DNA from: Chthoniobacterales bacterium
Lineage (GTDB): Bacteria; Verrucomicrobiota; Verrucomicrobiia; Chthoniobacterales; UBA10450
Direction of reading: 5' to 3'
NCBI GenBank assembly: GCA_025980625.1
Contig: JAICXG010000043.1
Location: forward strand, 1-15,021
Length of the DNA stretch: 15,021 bases
Shown here one piece after another: positions 14,525-15,021 of the stretch. The number at the start of each line of letters is the position of its first letter. The first letter of the stretch is position 1. A program made the translations under genes and the position numbers. The notes below the pieces were generated by a model. That model made no database searches. It had not been told where the DNA came from and was given only the letters and a program-made list of their open reading frames with translations.

Positions 14525-14585
14525 AGAGCAAGTCTCCCACCAAACCAGACAGACGCCAACCGTGCCCGGTTACAGAAAAAGGAAC

Positions 14586-14658
14586 TGCACCGCTCAGGAA
14601 TCGAACCTGAAACCCAGTGATTAAGAGTCACTTGCTCTGCCAATTGAGCTAGCGGTGC
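14586..14658 (-). tRNA. tRNA-Lys (anticodon CTT)
   Basis: The minus strand folds as a 73-nt cloverleaf. The acceptor GCACCGC (14652-14658) pairs with GCGGTGC (14587-14593), with discriminator A at 14586. The D arm includes TAGCTCAATTGGCAGAGCA. The anticodon stem AGTGA/TCACT encloses the loop CTCTTAA, giving anticodon CTT, which reads AAG. The T arm shows GGTTCGATTCC. CCA is not encoded; the following bases are GTTCC, so it would be added after transcription. Confidence 0.98.
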
Positions 14659-14848
14659 GCGTGCGTCTGGACGAATGCCTGGGCGGGGACGAAAAAGCTA
14701 CACATCGCACCCGATTGCACAACGCGGAAGTTTTTCGTGTCGTGACGCCGACGGCAACGCACGAATGGCCGCTTCGTTTCAACACGCGCGCGAAAAGGAT
14801 TAGCGGCCAGACGCATCGCGAAAGTGACGGCGTCGTGCTACGCCGGCT
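14659..14848. other. 190-bp non-coding gap upstream of tRNA-Lys; possible tRNA promoter
   Basis: No convincing gene is seen here. On the minus strand TTGTGC (14717-14722) and TAGCTT (14695-14700), 16 bases apart, could be a promoter placing transcription start about 30 bases before the tRNA; the -10 matches only three of six consensus bases. A plus-strand open frame across the region overlaps the tRNA and has no family look. Confidence 0.25.
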
Positions 14849-15021
14849 TCAGTGACAACCGCAACCTGGCCCGCAGCCGGTGTTGCGCTTTGGCGCGGGC
14901 GCGGCGTTGCCCGCCACGTGGACGCCGTAGCCGCCGGAGATGACGCGCCGCACCGGTTCGCCGGTCTTCGGATCAACCCGCAACGGCTCGTCTTTCATAC
15001 TTTGCTTCAGTTCAAAGCGTC
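14849..15021 (-). CDS. FmdB-family zinc-ribbon-like protein, C-terminal 56 residues; 5' end outside the window
   Basis: Reading leftward from the window edge, the frame gives RFELKQSMKDEPLRVDPKTG, then EPVRRVISGGYGVHVAGNAA, then PAPKRNTGCGPGCGCH and a stop at 14849-14851. The order RFEL.QSMKDEPL...P..G.PVRR.ISGG is the FmdB/CxxC zinc-ribbon pattern of small putative regulatory proteins. In the usual family the second metal-binding knuckle is CPxCG; here it reads DPKTG, so both cysteines are replaced. A Cys-rich tail GCGPGCGCH may compensate. The first CxxC would lie before the window edge and cannot be checked. It is upstream of tRNA-Lys on the same strand. Confidence 0.82.
   Translation of the reverse strand, partial: RFELKQSMKDEPLRVDPKTGEPVRRVISGGYGVHVAGNAAPAPKRNTGCGPGCGCH

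Noticed and set aside
14655..14855. Plus-strand 66-codon frame next to tRNA-Lys
   Set aside because: It begins inside the tRNA gene with a GTG, has no ribosome-binding site and ends in the FmdB-like gene; looks like chance.
14925..14995. Short words shared between the FmdB-like gene (CGAAGACCGGCG and GGCGGCTAC on the minus strand) and the 68-bp element at 7105-7172
   Set aside because: The words are separated and in frame with conserved FmdB residues, and no terminal inverted repeat is present; probably chance in GC-rich sequence.
1..15021. CRISPR array, insertion sequence, prophage or toxin-antitoxin pair
   Set aside because: No regularly spaced repeats, transposase or integrase motifs, or small paired genes of that type were seen on either strand.

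Overview
The window is a GC-rich (about 60%), gene-dense stretch of a bacterial chromosome. It holds ordinary housekeeping genes, several lineage-type hypotheticals and one tRNA. There is no prophage, insertion sequence or CRISPR array. Protein style, the prs-rplY-pth-rpsF-ssb gene order and the CAAX-protease family suggest a Verrucomicrobiota bacterium, probably a soil Spartobacteria/Chthoniobacterales type. That placement is inferred from remembered family resemblance, not from a search.

Left part (1-6000), almost all on the minus strand. Reading leftward, prs is followed 12 bp later by rplY; then, after one opposite-strand gene, come pth, rpsF, ssb, dprA and a type IA topoisomerase cut by the window edge. 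pth and rpsF overlap by ATGA. These genes cover PRPP supply, translation (L25, S6, peptidyl-tRNA hydrolase) and single-strand DNA handling (SSB, DprA, topoisomerase). The opposite-strand gene, a GT25-type glycosyltransferase (3500-4270), sits between rplY and pth; its G+C is visibly lower than that of pth, and it looks inserted.

Middle part (6000-11750). A small coiled-coil protein (minus) diverges from a HAD phosphatase (plus). A 68-bp inverted-repeat element at 7105-7172 supplies the stop codons of the HAD gene and of the convergent gene facing it. A minus-strand operon then encodes a soluble hybrid histidine kinase with a degenerate N-terminal receiver, an Mpv17/PMP22-like membrane protein and an unknown 165-aa protein. 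Divergent from the kinase is a CPBP/CAAX-type intramembrane protease followed by a tiny one-helix membrane protein.

Right part (11750-15021). Glutamine-dependent NAD+ synthetase (plus) converges on an exported alpha/beta hydrolase (minus). Upstream of the hydrolase lie tRNA-Lys(CTT) and the 3' end of an FmdB-like gene, both on the minus strand.

The most unusual signal is the octamer CCTAACGA (reverse complement TCGTTAGG). It occurs 11 times in 15 kb, against about 0.5 expected for a random 8-mer on both strands. It lies inside genes as well as between them. In nadE and the Mpv17-like gene, every TTA or CTA leucine codon falls inside the motif or a one-base variant. This looks like a genome-wide iterated word, comparable in style to DNA-uptake sequences or HIP1; its function is unknown.
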